A stretch of 51,125 nt of DNA. Source: Deltaproteobacteria bacterium (GTDB lineage Bacteria > Desulfobacterota > BSN033 > WVXP01). The DNA lies in assembly GCA_019308905.1 (NCBI GenBank), contig JAFDHF010000021.1, positions 1 through 51,125 on the forward strand, in the 5' to 3' direction. Below are positions 16,120-24,609 of the stretch, piece by piece. The notes below the pieces were generated by a model. That model made no database searches, was not told where the DNA came from, and saw only the letters and a list, made by a program, of their open reading frames with translations. Numbering within the stretch: the first letter of the stretch is position 1; every line of letters begins with the position of its first letter. The position numbers and the translations under genes are program-made.

Positions 16120-17475
16120 ATGATCGAAGAACTCATTCGTCATACACGGCTGCTCGAGATCGTGGGCGATACGATTCGGGTCAGGGCAAAGGGTGTTGCC
16201 TTTGGCGACACCGCGGTGGTCGAGAACGTCGATGGTGAGACCTCGATTGCCAGAGTGGTCGAGCTCGACCGCGAGATCGTCGGGCTTCAGGTCTTTGCCG
16301 GCGGCAAGGGACTCTCGACAGAGGCAGGGGTCCGATTCCTCGGCCATCCCCTGGAAGTCACATACTCGGAGAATATCTTGGGCCGCATTTTCCGTGGGTC
16401 TGGGGAGCCCGTCGACGGCGGGCCCGATCTGTCGTCCGACCCGAAGATCAAAGCCGGTGGGCCGACGGTAAACCCCATGATGCGGGTGGTGCCGACCAGG
16501 ATGATCCAAACCAACGTGCCCATGATCGATCTTTTCAACTGTCTTGTTGAAAGCCAGAAGATTCCCATCTTCTCGGTCGCCGGTGAGCCCTACAATGAGC
16601 TGCTTGCCCGCATCGGCTTCCAGGCCGATGCAGACATCGTGGTGTTCGGAGGCTTGGGGCTCATCTTTGACGATTTCCACTTCTTCCGGTCGGCATTCGA
16701 AGAGCACGGCGTGTTCCACCGAACGGTGATGTTTGTCAATCAGGCCTCTGACCCGATTGTTGAACGGATGTTGGTTCCGGACATGGCGCTCGCCGTCGCC
16801 GAACGGTTCGCGGTAGAGGAAAACAAGCGCGTTCTCGTGCTCCTGACGGATATGACCGCTTATGCGGACGCCATGAAGGAGATCGGCATTGCCCTGGAGC
16901 GGATCCCAGCCACCCGCGGCTACCTGGGCGATCTCTATACACAGCTTGCAAGACGCTATGAGAAGGCCTGTGACTTCAAGGGGGCCGGCTCGGTGACGAT
17001 TCTCACGGTTACGACCATGCCCGGCAATGACGTGACCCACCCGGTTCCCGACAACACGGGGTACATCACCGAAGGCCAGTTCTATCTCCATGACGGCGTG
17101 ATCGACCCGTTCGGGTCGCTGTCGAGGCTGAAGCAGCACGTGGTCGGCAAGGCCACCCGGGAGGACCATTCCCAGATCATGAATACTATGATCCGTTTCT
17201 ATGCTCAGGCATTGGAAGCGGAAAAGAAGCAGGCCATGGCCTTTGAACTCTCTGCCTTTGACGAGAAGCTACTCAAGTTCGGCCGGCTCTTTCGCGAGCG
17301 GTTCATGGACATCCGGGTCTCCATGCCGGTTATCGAAGGACTGGATCGGTGCTGGGAGACCCTGGCCGAGTGCTTTGAGCCGGGAGAGCTGTTGATGAAG
17401 CAGGCTTTGGTTGAGAAGTACTTTCCGAGCCGCGAGGCCGGGACAGGAGAAAGCCGGTCGACGGACCGGGAGTGA
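16120..17475 (+). CDS. atpB: V-type ATPase subunit B
   Basis: A 451-residue non-catalytic nucleotide-binding subunit of the V1 head, the family's usual length. The P-loop region is the degenerate SVAGEPYNELLARI in place of a GxxxxGKT motif, which tells B from A subunits. LIFDDFHFFRSAFEEHG, LLTDMTAYADAMKEI and RGYLGDLYTQLARRYEKA are typical. It is the first gene after sigma-54 promoter C and the first of seven V-ATPase genes. In Chlamydia-type and Bacteroidetes-type operons B comes after A; here A is last. The D subunit follows after 7 bases. Confidence 0.95.
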   Translation: MIEELIRHTRLLEIVGDTIRVRAKGVAFGDTAVVENVDGETSIARVVELDREIVGLQVFAGGKGLSTEAGVRFLGHPLEVTYSENILGRIFRGSGEPVDGGPDLSSDPKIKAGGPTVNPMMRVVPTRMIQTNVPMIDLFNCLVESQKIPIFSVAGEPYNELLARIGFQADADIVVFGGLGLIFDDFHFFRSAFEEHGVFHRTVMFVNQASDPIVERMLVPDMALAVAERFAVEENKRVLVLLTDMTAYADAMKEIGIALERIPATRGYLGDLYTQLARRYEKACDFKGAGSVTILTVTTMPGNDVTHPVPDNTGYITEGQFYLHDGVIDPFGSLSRLKQHVVGKATREDHSQIMNTMIRFYAQALEAEKKQAMAFELSAFDEKLLKFGRLFRERFMDIRVSMPVIEGLDRCWETLAECFEPGELLMKQALVEKYFPSREAGTGESRSTDRE

Positions 17476-17482
17476 GCCGCAC

Positions 17483-18112
17483 ATGGCAAAAATCGCCTTG
17501 AACAAGGGCGCGCTCCAGAGGGAGCGCGATCAGTTGCGTCTCTACCAGCGCCTCCTTCCGTCTCTGGATCTGAAGCGCAGGCAGCTTACCGTGGAACTCG
17601 ATCGAGCCCAGGGTCAGCTCGCAAGAGACCGGGTCGAGGTTGAGCGTCTGGGGACATTGACGGGCGAGCAGTTGCCCATGCTCGCCAACCCGGAGATCGA
17701 CCTGTCCGGGCTCGTGCATATGGAATCAGTCCGGATCGTCGACGAAAACGTTGTTGGTGTCAGGCTGCCTCTCCTTAAAGAAGTGATCTGTACCGCGCGT
17801 CGGTACTCCATGATCGTCATGCCGCACTGGGTCGATGTGCTGGTCGATCAGCTCAAACAGATGGCGGAACTTCGGGTAAGGGTGGAAGTGGCGGCCGAAC
17901 GTGTCCGGAGGCTCGATCGCGCCGTACGGCGCACTACCCAGCGGGTCAACCTTTTCGAGAAGATCCTTATCCCGACGGCCAAGAAGAACATAAAGTACAT
18001 CCGGATCTTCCTCGGCGATGCTGAAAGGGCGGCGGTGGTCCGCTCCAAGATCGCCAAGGCCAGGTACGGACACGAATGGGACGCTGTGGGGGATGAAGGA
18101 GGCGTGCGGTGA
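17483..18112 (+). CDS. atpD: V-type ATPase subunit D (central stalk)
   Basis: A 209-residue subunit that forms the rotating central axle. The N-terminal helix MAKIALNKGALQRERDQLRLYQRLLPSLDLKRRQL and the C-terminal helix FEKILIPTAKKNIKYIRIFLGDAERAAV make the antiparallel coiled coil typical of the D family. ATG 17483 is 7 bases after the B stop. Its stop overlaps the GTG start of subunit I by four bases (GTGA), so translation is probably coupled. Confidence 0.93.
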   Translation: MAKIALNKGALQRERDQLRLYQRLLPSLDLKRRQLTVELDRAQGQLARDRVEVERLGTLTGEQLPMLANPEIDLSGLVHMESVRIVDENVVGVRLPLLKEVICTARRYSMIVMPHWVDVLVDQLKQMAELRVRVEVAAERVRRLDRAVRRTTQRVNLFEKILIPTAKKNIKYIRIFLGDAERAAVVRSKIAKARYGHEWDAVGDEGGVR

Positions 18113-19902
18113 TCGTCCCACTGGCAAAGGTGACGGCTTACGGCCTCATGGAGGACAAAGCGCAGATTCTCGCCGACCTCCAGGAGATCGGCTGCCTCCA
18201 TCTGATACCGCTGAAACCCTCCGGAGACCCTATCGCCGAGGGTGGCCCGTCGTCGCGTTCGCGGGATGCGTTGAATTTCCTGTTGAATTGTCCCCGGCGG
18301 CGGCGGCAGGTGCGCGATCCCTCCAAATTCGATCCTCTCAAGGTCGAGCACCGGGCGCTTGATCTGAGGGAGAGCATCCAGACGCTCGAGGACGAGAGGG
18401 ATTTCCTAAAAGAGCGGATTGCGAATCTGAGACCCTGGGGGGAGTTCGTATTTCCGTCGCTGGAAGAGCTCGGCAATGTGAGGCTTTGGTTCTACCTGGT
18501 TCCCCGCAACCAGATGGAGAAAGTCGAGGCCGCGGGTCTTATCTGGGAAGTGGTACTGCGCGACAACCGCTTCTCCTATGTCGTGGTCCTTTCGGAAGGT
18601 GAGCCGGAGGGGATGCCGGTCCCGCGTGTGCGCACAGGGAGTATTTCTCTTCCGGAATTGGAGGACCGGTTGGAGGAGGTCGAACTCGTGCTCGAGGATC
18701 TGCAGGCCGAGCGTGCCGGCCTGACCCGCTGGTGCTATCTGTTCGCCCGCGGTATCCATCGGTTGGAAGACCAGGCCGCCGTGGAGCAGGCCGCGCGGCA
18801 GACCTACGATGCAAGCCCTGTTTTTGCCCTGCAGGCCTGGGCACCCCGTGAAAACGTTGCCGAACTGCGAGAGTATGCCGCGGGCAAGATGGTGGTTCTC
18901 GAGGTGGCGGATCCGGATCCCGGAGAGATTCCTCCGACGCTGATGCACAACCCCCGGCTTCTCGCGGGTGGTCAGGATCTGGTCTCCTTCTATACCACGC
19001 CCCAGTACTGGCTCTGGGACCCCTCGGTAATCGTGTTTTTCTCCTTTGCCGTCTTTTTTGCGATGATTTTCGCCGATGCGGGGTATTCTGCGGCTCTGGG
19101 GCTCATTCTGGCGGCTCTCTGGAAATGGATGGGGCGAACGGATTCCCGCAGGCGATTCCGGGCTCTGCTTGCCACCCTTGTCGGGGCCGGTGTGGCGTAC
19201 GGGGTTATGGTGGGAAGCTACTTCGGGGTCGCCCCTGCTGAGGGATCTCTGCCCGCCGGACTCAAGGTCTTGGATATTATGGATTTCGATACCATGATGC
19301 TCCTTTCGATCATGACCGGTGTCTTTCACCTGGTACTGGCCAATGCGGTTACGGCATGGCACTGGCGTCGTTCCGCCCGGGCGGTGGTGCCTGCGGCCTG
19401 GGTCTTCATCTTTCTGGGTGCTGCCTCTGTCTGGCTGGGATACTCGGGTGGGCAGGCAGCGGGTTTTCTGAAGACCGTGGGAGTGGCGGCCATGGGGGTG
19501 GGACTTGGAGCCGTGTTGTTTTTCACCAGTGTGGAGGGTCCCCTCTGGCAGCGGCTGTTGCGGGGGATTCAAGGGTTCACCCGTCTTTCCAACGCCTTCG
19601 GAGATTCACTGAGCTACCTGCGGCTCTTTGCCCTCGGCCTGGCCAGCGCGTCTCTTGCGAGCACCTTCAACGATCTGGCCGGGCAAGTCAGGGCGTCGGT
19701 TCCGGGTATCGGATTCCTCTTTGCGCTTCTCATTATCCTGCTCGGGCACGGACTGAACTTCCTTCTCGCCCTTAGCAGCGGATTCATCCATGGTCTGCGA
19801 CTCAATTTCATCGAATTCTTCAACTGGAGCATCTCTGAAGAGGGCGATTCCTTCAAAGCTTTTTCGAGAAAGGAGAGAGTGCCGTGGAGAACTTGGTCTT
19901 AG
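18109..19902 (+). CDS. atpI: V-type ATPase subunit I (a-type stator/ion channel)
   Basis: A 597-residue subunit with a soluble N-terminal half (~1-300, with coiled-coil segments) and a membrane C-terminal half of about seven or eight helices starting at YWLWDPSVIVFFSFAVFFAM. It couples ion flow through the membrane ring to rotation. The SLSYLRLFALGLASASLASTFND segment carries the essential channel Arg (LRL), and GHGLNFLLALSSGFIHGLRLNFIEFF is the typical last helix. GTG start overlaps the D stop. The protein is shorter in the soluble part than many archaeal subunits, as is common in bacterial V-type enzymes. Confidence 0.93.
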   Translation: MIVPLAKVTAYGLMEDKAQILADLQEIGCLHLIPLKPSGDPIAEGGPSSRSRDALNFLLNCPRRRRQVRDPSKFDPLKVEHRALDLRESIQTLEDERDFLKERIANLRPWGEFVFPSLEELGNVRLWFYLVPRNQMEKVEAAGLIWEVVLRDNRFSYVVVLSEGEPEGMPVPRVRTGSISLPELEDRLEEVELVLEDLQAERAGLTRWCYLFARGIHRLEDQAAVEQAARQTYDASPVFALQAWAPRENVAELREYAAGKMVVLEVADPDPGEIPPTLMHNPRLLAGGQDLVSFYTTPQYWLWDPSVIVFFSFAVFFAMIFADAGYSAALGLILAALWKWMGRTDSRRRFRALLATLVGAGVAYGVMVGSYFGVAPAEGSLPAGLKVLDIMDFDTMMLLSIMTGVFHLVLANAVTAWHWRRSARAVVPAAWVFIFLGAASVWLGYSGGQAAGFLKTVGVAAMGVGLGAVLFFTSVEGPLWQRLLRGIQGFTRLSNAFGDSLSYLRLFALGLASASLASTFNDLAGQVRASVPGIGFLFALLIILLGHGLNFLLALSSGFIHGLRLNFIEFFNWSISEEGDSFKAFSRKERVPWRTWS

Positions 19903-20342
19903 CATTGGGCTGGCTGGGCGTTTTCGCGCCCCTGGCCCTGGGTGCGGTGGGCAGTATTATCGGCTGCTCGAGGGCCGGACAGGCGGCAATCGGCGCCATG
20001 CTTGAAACCGAGAGCGGGTACGGGCGGTATATCGGCATTTCGGCCATGCCGTCCTCACAGGTCATCTACGGGATCGTCGTCACGCTGACCTTCTCCGGTG
20101 CGATCAAGGCAGACACCGCTCCGGGAATTTTCGGTGTCGGTGTACTCACGGGGCTCGCCCTGATGGCGAGTGCGATATATCAGGGATACGCCTGTGCATC
20201 ATCGATCCGGGTTTCGAAAAGCAAGCCCGAGGTTTTCGGCATTTCCCTCGCCCCGGCAGCGGTCGTGGAGGGGTTTGCCGTCTTTGCCTTCGTGTTTGCA
20301 TTGGTTCTACTGGGTACCCTGTCCGGGGGTGGAGGAGGATGA
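19884..20342 (+). CDS. atpK: V-type ATPase subunit K (proteolipid ring)
   Basis: A 152-residue double-hairpin proteolipid with four membrane helices that forms the ion-carrying ring. The ion-binding Glu129 lies in helix 4 (VVEGFAVFAF); helix 2 carries PSSQ (Ser58, Gln59) and helix 3 carries Gln100 (AIYQGYACAS). These match the Na+ ligands Thr64, Gln65, Gln110 and Glu139 known from the Enterococcus hirae NtpK ring, with the same 29-residue Gln-to-Glu spacing, so Na+ transport is predicted. The GTG start overlaps the end of subunit I by 19 bases. Only one carboxylate per four-helix subunit is seen. Confidence 0.93.
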   Translation: MENLVLALGWLGVFAPLALGAVGSIIGCSRAGQAAIGAMLETESGYGRYIGISAMPSSQVIYGIVVTLTFSGAIKADTAPGIFGVGVLTGLALMASAIYQGYACASSIRVSKSKPEVFGISLAPAAVVEGFAVFAFVFALVLLGTLSGGGGG

Positions 20343-20345
20343 ACC

Positions 20346-21041
20346 ATGACGGATGCACCAAAGGCTCCATCCGAAGTACAGAAGCTCATCGACAGACTCC
20401 GAGATGAGGGGGTAAAAGCAGGCAGGCAGGAGGCCGAGAGGGTTCTGGGGGAGGCTCGAAAACAGGCCGAGCAGATCCTTGTGCAGGCCAGGGCCGAGGC
20501 AGATGAACTTCGGGATCGGGCCCTTACCGAGATCGAGGCCGACCGTGCCGCTGCCAGGGAGGCGATCCAACTGGCCTTCCGTGACACCGGGCTCAAGCTC
20601 CAGTCTGAGGTCAAGGCGGCCTTTGCGGCTCACCTCAGGCGGCTGGTGTCGGTGGAGCTCGAAGACAAGGATTTCCTGAGGCAGTTGATCCTGTTTTTCT
20701 TCGGCCGGTCGATCCCAGAGACGACAGAAGATCGGCCGGTGGAACTCCTGTTGTCCGACGAACTGTTTGTTGCAGAAGAAAAGGGTACCCGTGTGCTGAC
20801 CGATCAAGGCAGGGAGCGTCTCCGCCATTTTGTTCTGGGTATCTCCGGAGAGATGTTGCGCGAGGGGGTTGAGCTGAAGCCTTCCGGGGATAGCAACGGG
20901 GGCATGCGTATCCGGTTGGTGGGTGAGGACCTTGAGATCGATCTGAGCGACAAGGCCCTGTCGGAATTGCTGCTCAGCTATCTGATCCCGAGGTTCCAGG
21001 CGATTGTTTCCGGTGTGGACTATTTGGAGAGGCAGCCGTGA
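20346..21041 (+). CDS. atpE: V-type ATPase subunit E (peripheral stalk)
   Basis: A 231-residue peripheral-stalk subunit. The first ~110 residues are a charged coiled coil rich in Glu, Ala, Arg and Gln (AERVLGEARKQAEQILVQAR); the rest forms the globular head that holds the A/B ring. ATG 20346 follows the K stop by three bases with GGAGGA in the overlap. The stop overlaps the next gene's GTG. In the canonical bacterial order E starts the operon; here it is the fifth gene. Confidence 0.88.
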   Translation: MTDAPKAPSEVQKLIDRLRDEGVKAGRQEAERVLGEARKQAEQILVQARAEADELRDRALTEIEADRAAAREAIQLAFRDTGLKLQSEVKAAFAAHLRRLVSVELEDKDFLRQLILFFFGRSIPETTEDRPVELLLSDELFVAEEKGTRVLTDQGRERLRHFVLGISGEMLREGVELKPSGDSNGGMRIRLVGEDLEIDLSDKALSELLLSYLIPRFQAIVSGVDYLERQP

Positions 21042-21721
21042 AACGCCAAAACCAGTACTACACGCTTGTTGCAAGCCTTCCGCGGCTGGTGCGATTCGAC
21101 CGGGCGGAGCGACTCCCGATCAACCCCCAGCGCCTTGGCGAGAGGCTTCGCATGCTCGAACCCGAAGATGGTGAAGTGGTGGATCGTGCCGTGGCCTTGC
21201 TCGCATGGCAGGGCCGGCCCATGGCGCGCACCGGCGGGGAGATGGCGGTCGAGTACGGACGGCTCGCCGAGTTGATGGACCGCCCGGCGCTCAAGGGCGT
21301 GTTCGAGTTTCCCGTCAATCTGCGGACCGTCATGGCGGCGCTCAGGCGGCGCCACCGCGGCCTCCCCGTACCCGAGGCCGGAGAGCCGTGGGGAGTCGGC
21401 CCCTTGGCAAGACACATCGAGCGCAATTGGGGCGAAGTGGATTTCGGACTCACTGCCCTTTATCCCTGGATTCCCCGGGCACGGGCCCTCCTTGAGTCCG
21501 GGGAGGCGCTGGCCCTGGAGCGGCTGCTAATGAGTCTTAACTGGGAGAGGGCGGACCGACTCGCCGAGGGAGACGAGTTCGGGTTCGAGGCTGTACTGGC
21601 CTACCTCTTCAAGTGGGACCTGGTCAAGCGGTGGTTGTCCCATAACGGCGAGGCTGCAAAAGCGCGTTTTGAAGAACTGGTATCGGGGGTAATAGATGAA
21701 AAAGAAAGGGTCTTCGGCTGA
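21038..21721 (+). CDS. DUF2764-family V-ATPase-associated protein (C-subunit position)
   Basis: A 227-residue protein starting MKRQNQYYTLVASLPRLV, close to the YYxLVAxLPxL start of the DUF2764 family found between atpE and atpA in Chlamydia, spirochaete and Bacteroidetes V-ATPase operons. It likely stands in for subunit C, which links the central stalk to the membrane ring; this is inference from position and size. No separate subunit F or G gene is seen in the operon. GTG start overlaps the E stop, and its end overlaps the A gene by 26 bases. Confidence 0.8.
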   Translation: MKRQNQYYTLVASLPRLVRFDRAERLPINPQRLGERLRMLEPEDGEVVDRAVALLAWQGRPMARTGGEMAVEYGRLAELMDRPALKGVFEFPVNLRTVMAALRRRHRGLPVPEAGEPWGVGPLARHIERNWGEVDFGLTALYPWIPRARALLESGEALALERLLMSLNWERADRLAEGDEFGFEAVLAYLFKWDLVKRWLSHNGEAAKARFEELVSGVIDEKERVFG

Positions 21722-23528
21722 GCGAGGCAAACCCGGCTCCCACCAGGGGCGCGGCAGGGCCGCTGTTGTCGGCGTGCGCGAGAGCCTCGTCACCATCGAG
21801 GTGGAGGACGGGCCCATCATGAAGAACGAGGTAGGCTACATCTGCGTCGGTGACGAGCGTCTCAAGGCGGAGGTACTCCGGGTCCGTGGACGCACGGCCG
21901 ACATGCAGGTCTTTGAGGATACAGAGGGCGTTCGCGTCGGAGATCCGGTCGAACTCGTCGGTGAGATGCTGTCGGTAGAACTCGCTCCCGGCCTGCTCGG
22001 ACAGGTGCTGGACGGCCTGGCAAACCCCCTGGCGGTTCTGGCCAGCCGATACGGTTTCTTCCTTCCCCGGGGCGTTGATATCAGCTCCATCGATCCAAAG
22101 AAGAGATGGCCTTTCACACCGACCGTGTCGATGGGTGACAGGGTCGTGGCCGGGCAGACCATCGGAACAGTGCCGGAGGGCCCGGTGACCCATAGGATCA
22201 TGGTGCCTTTCGGCGAGCGGGATGCGGTCGAGGTTACCTGGATTCGGGAGGGGAGCTTCAACATAGAAACACCGGTTGCGCGGATTCGCACCCCGGCCGG
22301 GGTGGAGCGTGAACTGACCATGAGGCAGCGGTGGCCGGTGCGGCGGCCCGTACCCGAAGCCATGCTCCGCCGCCGCCTTGCCGAACGGCTGTATCCGTCC
22401 GAACCGCTGACCACGACGACCCGTATCATCGACACGTTCTTCCCGATTGCGCGGGGCGGAACAGCCTGCATCCCCGGCCCCTTCGGTGCCGGCAAGACCG
22501 TGCTTCAGAGCCTGATCGCTCGGTACTCGACGACCGACGTGGTGATCATCGTTGCTTGCGGCGAGCGTGCAGGTGAAGTGGTGGAAACGATTACGGAGTA
22601 CCCGAACATCAAGGACCCCCGTACCGGCGGTTCGCTCATGGACCGGGCGATCATCATCTGCAACACCTCATCCATGCCGGTGGCCGCGCGGGAGTCCTCG
22701 ATCTACACCGGGATCACCCTCGGCGAGTACTACCGCCAGATGGGCCACAACGTCCTGGTCATCGCGGATTCGACCTCGCGCTGGGCCCAGGCCATGCGGG
22801 AGACATCGGGCCGCATGGAGGAGATTCCGGGGGAGGAGGCGTTTCCGGCCTACCTCGATTCGGCGATCAAGAGCATCTACGAGCGCGCGGGGGTGATCAG
22901 GGGCCCGGACCGATCGGTTGGAAGCCTGACACTGATCGGCACCGTCTCCCCTGCAGGTGGCAACTTTGATGAACCGGTTACTCAGGCGACCCTGGCAACC
23001 GTGAAGACCTTCCTGGGGCTCTCGTCGGACCGCGCCTACCGGCGTTTCTATCCGGCGATCGATCCGCTTATCTCCTGGTCCCGCTATCTCGAGCAGCTCA
23101 AGGACTGGTTCGGCGAGCATCTGGGCGCTCGATGGACCGCCGACGTCCGTGCCATGATGGAATTGCTGGAACGAGGCGACACGGTTTACCAGATGATGCA
23201 GGTAACGGGTGAAGAGGGGATCACGATCGAGGACTATATCCTCTGGCAAAAGGCGACTCTCCTCGACATGGTCTACCTCCAGCAAGACGCCTTTGACGAG
23301 GTTGATGTCTCCATGCCCCGCAAGAGGCAGACGGAGAGCTTCGAGCTGCTCAAGGGGTTGGTCGAGAGGGAATACCGGTTTACAGATAAGGACGAGGCCC
23401 GTGATTTCTTCATGCGGCTCACCGGGCTTTACAAGAATTTCAACTACAGCCCACCCGAATCCCCCGAGTACCGGCGTTACCGGCAGGAGATCGAGAAACT
23501 GGCGGCAGAGTACTCCGGGATCGCCTGA
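21696..23528 (+). CDS. atpA: V-type ATPase catalytic subunit A
   Basis: A 610-residue catalytic subunit. It has an N-terminal barrel, the non-homologous insert unique to V/A-type A subunits (~110-200, RGVDISSIDPKKRWPFTP), Walker A GPFGAGKT at 261-268 and the catalytic Glu in GERAGEV shortly after. ADSTSRWAQAMRETSGRMEEIPGEE is a further signature. It hydrolyses (or makes) ATP in the V1 head. It ends the V-ATPase set; the aldolase gene follows after 81 bases, in which a 7-bp stem (23561-23578) is seen. Confidence 0.96.
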   Translation: MKKKGSSAERGKPGSHQGRGRAAVVGVRESLVTIEVEDGPIMKNEVGYICVGDERLKAEVLRVRGRTADMQVFEDTEGVRVGDPVELVGEMLSVELAPGLLGQVLDGLANPLAVLASRYGFFLPRGVDISSIDPKKRWPFTPTVSMGDRVVAGQTIGTVPEGPVTHRIMVPFGERDAVEVTWIREGSFNIETPVARIRTPAGVERELTMRQRWPVRRPVPEAMLRRRLAERLYPSEPLTTTTRIIDTFFPIARGGTACIPGPFGAGKTVLQSLIARYSTTDVVIIVACGERAGEVVETITEYPNIKDPRTGGSLMDRAIIICNTSSMPVAARESSIYTGITLGEYYRQMGHNVLVIADSTSRWAQAMRETSGRMEEIPGEEAFPAYLDSAIKSIYERAGVIRGPDRSVGSLTLIGTVSPAGGNFDEPVTQATLATVKTFLGLSSDRAYRRFYPAIDPLISWSRYLEQLKDWFGEHLGARWTADVRAMMELLERGDTVYQMMQVTGEEGITIEDYILWQKATLLDMVYLQQDAFDEVDVSMPRKRQTESFELLKGLVEREYRFTDKDEARDFFMRLTGLYKNFNYSPPESPEYRRYRQEIEKLAAEYSGIA

Positions 23529-23560
23529 GAGGCTCAGGCAGAGCCGCCGAACTCAGGCGG

Positions 23561-23578
23561 GTCCTGGCTTTCCAGGAC
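23561..23578 (+). other. Small stem-loop between atpA and aldolase genes
   Basis: GTCCTGG (23561-23567) pairs with CCAGGAC (23572-23578) around a 4-base loop. There is no T-run on either strand downstream, so it is not a standard terminator; it may mark an RNA processing point between the ATPase and glycolytic parts of the transcript. Confidence 0.35.
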
Positions 23579-23609
23579 CTATCAAAAAACCGAATGAAAG
23601 AGGGCGATC

Positions 23610-24587
23610 ATGGCTACGACAAAATACACGGATCTTGGACTGGTAAATACCAGGGAGATGTTCAGAAAGGCGATCGAGGGAAGGTATGCTGTTCCGGCAT
23701 ACAATTTCAACAACATGGAACAGCTTCAGGCCGTCGTGACAGGCTGCGCGGAATCCAAGTCGCCGGTCATCGTGCAGGCCTCAGGCAGTGCGATCAAGTA
23801 TATGAATCAGACCTTCTTGAAGTATATGGCCATGGGAGCAGTGGAGATGATGAAGGGTATGGGCGTGAACATCCCCATCGCCCTTCACCTCGACCACGGC
23901 GACAGCTTCGAGCTCGCCAAGGCCTGTATTGACGGAGGCTTCTCGTCGGTTATGCTCGATGGCTCCCATCACGACTTTGAGGACAACGTAAGGCTGACAA
24001 AGCAGGTCGTGGAATATGCCCATCCCAGGGATGTAACCGTTGAGGGAGAGCTGGGAGTGCTTGCAGGAATCGAAGACAAGGTCGTATCTCAGGTCTCCAA
24101 CTACACCAGGCCCGAAGAGGTGGAAGCCTTTGTCGAGAAGACCGGTGTCGACAGCCTTGCCATTTCAATCGGCACGTCTCACGGGGCGTACAAGTTCAAG
24201 GTGAAGCCAGGCGAGGAGATCCCTCCCCTTAGATTCGATATCCTCGAAGAGATAGAGAAGCGGATCCCCGGTTTTGCCATCGTGCTCCACGGCGCTTCTA
24301 CGATCATCCCTGAATACGTCGACACGATCAATCGGTTCGGCGGCAGGCTCGACAACGCCGTGGGTGTATCGGAAGAGCAGCTGAGAAGGGCTGCTCGTTC
24401 GGCGGTCTGCAAAGTCAATATTGACAGCGACGGGAGGCTTGCCATGACCGCTGTCATAAGGAGAGTATTCGTAGAGAAACCAGAGGAGTTTGATCCTCGC
24501 AAATACCTCGGTCCTGCCCGGGAGGAGTTGATCCGCATGGTGAAGCACAAAAACGAGAATGTCCTGGGCAGCGCAGGGAAGGCATGA
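23610..24587 (+). CDS. fba: Class II fructose-bisphosphate aldolase
   Basis: A 325-residue zinc aldolase that splits fructose 1,6-bisphosphate to dihydroxyacetone phosphate and glyceraldehyde 3-phosphate. Zinc and active-site segments are visible: IALHLDHGDSFE (catalytic Asp and first His), GSHHDFEDNV, SIGTSHGAYKF and VLHGASTI. The last motifs bind the substrate phosphate and a monovalent cation. AGAGGGC precedes the ATG. It is close behind the V-ATPase genes and followed by phosphofructokinase and pyruvate kinase, forming a glycolytic block likely driven by promoter C. Confidence 0.94.
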   Translation: MATTKYTDLGLVNTREMFRKAIEGRYAVPAYNFNNMEQLQAVVTGCAESKSPVIVQASGSAIKYMNQTFLKYMAMGAVEMMKGMGVNIPIALHLDHGDSFELAKACIDGGFSSVMLDGSHHDFEDNVRLTKQVVEYAHPRDVTVEGELGVLAGIEDKVVSQVSNYTRPEEVEAFVEKTGVDSLAISIGTSHGAYKFKVKPGEEIPPLRFDILEEIEKRIPGFAIVLHGASTIIPEYVDTINRFGGRLDNAVGVSEEQLRRAARSAVCKVNIDSDGRLAMTAVIRRVFVEKPEEFDPRKYLGPAREELIRMVKHKNENVLGSAGKA

Positions 24588-24609
24588 GCGGTCTTTTGGG
24601 AGGTCACCT

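Noticed and set aside
23531-23544. GG-N10-GC match before the aldolase gene
   Set aside because: It lacks the TTGC box and any upstream inverted repeat, so it is a chance match in GC-rich DNA.
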